The translations under genes and the position numbers were made by a program. From NCBI RefSeq assembly GCF_009827655.1, contig NZ_WTYV01000002.1, positions 248,657 through 312,656 of the forward strand: a stretch of DNA of 64,000 nucleotides, read 5' to 3'. The notes beneath the pieces are model-generated. The model had not been told where the DNA came from. It saw only the letters and a program-made list of their open reading frames with translations, and ran no database searches. Within the stretch, counting starts at the first letter, position 1, and each line of letters opens with the position of its first letter. This stretch comes from Alteraurantiacibacter buctensis (GTDB lineage: Bacteria > Pseudomonadota > Alphaproteobacteria > Sphingomonadales > Sphingomonadaceae). Below are positions 63,873-64,000 of the stretch, in pieces.

Positions 63873-64000
63873 AGGTTGCGATCCTGCGTCCCCTGGCACG
63901 AGACTGCCATAGCTGCGCGGCGAGTCAAGCCGGGGGCATTGCGCGCCGGTGAACACTTCCTATCTGGCACCCTGACGGCGGACGGCCCGGGAGGGGCAAG

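Overview
The window is high-GC DNA from an alphaproteobacterium, most likely a member of the Sphingomonadales (Novosphingobium or Sphingobium type). This rests on base composition, on gene order in the flagellar block, on short flagellar structural proteins, and on a pobR-pobA aromatic acid module. No rRNA, tRNA, CRISPR array or insertion sequence was seen. The genus is inferred, not proven.

Layout. (1) 1-6437 (+): a fatty-acid beta-oxidation operon with overlapping genes: a FadN-type 3-hydroxyacyl-CoA dehydrogenase/enoyl-CoA hydratase (cut by the window start), an acyl-CoA dehydrogenase, a nitronate-monooxygenase-like flavoprotein, EtfB, EtfA and a hotdog thioesterase. (2) 6434-15113: chemotaxis. 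A CheB-like protein with a decayed esterase site lies on the minus strand, divergent from a chemoreceptor gene broken by a 1-base frameshift. These are followed by STAS protein-cheA-cheR-cheB-cheD-cheY-cheW-small orphan, closed by a strong terminator. (3) 15168-21347 (-): fliA, flhA, a lytic transglycosylase, flgN, flgM, flgA and an unusual MotA/MotB-like pair. (4) 21542-31148 (+): flgBCDEFGHIJKL, motA, motB. (5) 31239-34489 (+): a large HAD-family protein and a methyltransferase-like protein, possibly for flagellin or surface-glycan modification. (6) 34524-36993: a DUF2189 membrane protein and a low-GC islet with a HEPN-domain protein. (7) 36994-52981: flagellin fliC (-), then a receiver-less sigma-54 activator and fliEFGHIJKLMNOPQR-flhB-fliD-fliS (+). 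(8) 52978-63872: aromatic and ketone catabolism: PobR-like regulator, PobA, aldehyde dehydrogenase, a secreted repeat protein, a PQQ quinohemoprotein dehydrogenase, a MarR regulator, an HSL-type esterase, a Baeyer-Villiger-type monooxygenase and a one-helix membrane protein.

How it works together. The central ~46 kb holds almost everything needed to build and steer one flagellum: export apparatus, rotor, rod, rings, hook, filament, stator, chaperones, signalling proteins, FliA/FlgM and a sigma-54 activator. Two near-perfect sigma-54 promoters face flgB and the transglycosylase-flhA-fliA operon. The flgB promoter is preceded by a tandem pair of CGGCA-N6-TGCCG palindromes that may bind the activator encoded at 38043. 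This suggests a hierarchy: activator and RpoN, then basal body plus FliA, then FlgM-gated late genes. FlhF, FlhG and CheZ are not in the window, and FliM lacks the usual CheY-docking peptide.

The most unusual elements are the HEPN islet at 35.5 kb, the extra stator-like pair at 20.2-21.3 kb, the pseudo-CheB at 6.4 kb, the HAD/methyltransferase pair at 31-34 kb and the secreted internally duplicated protein at 56.7 kb.
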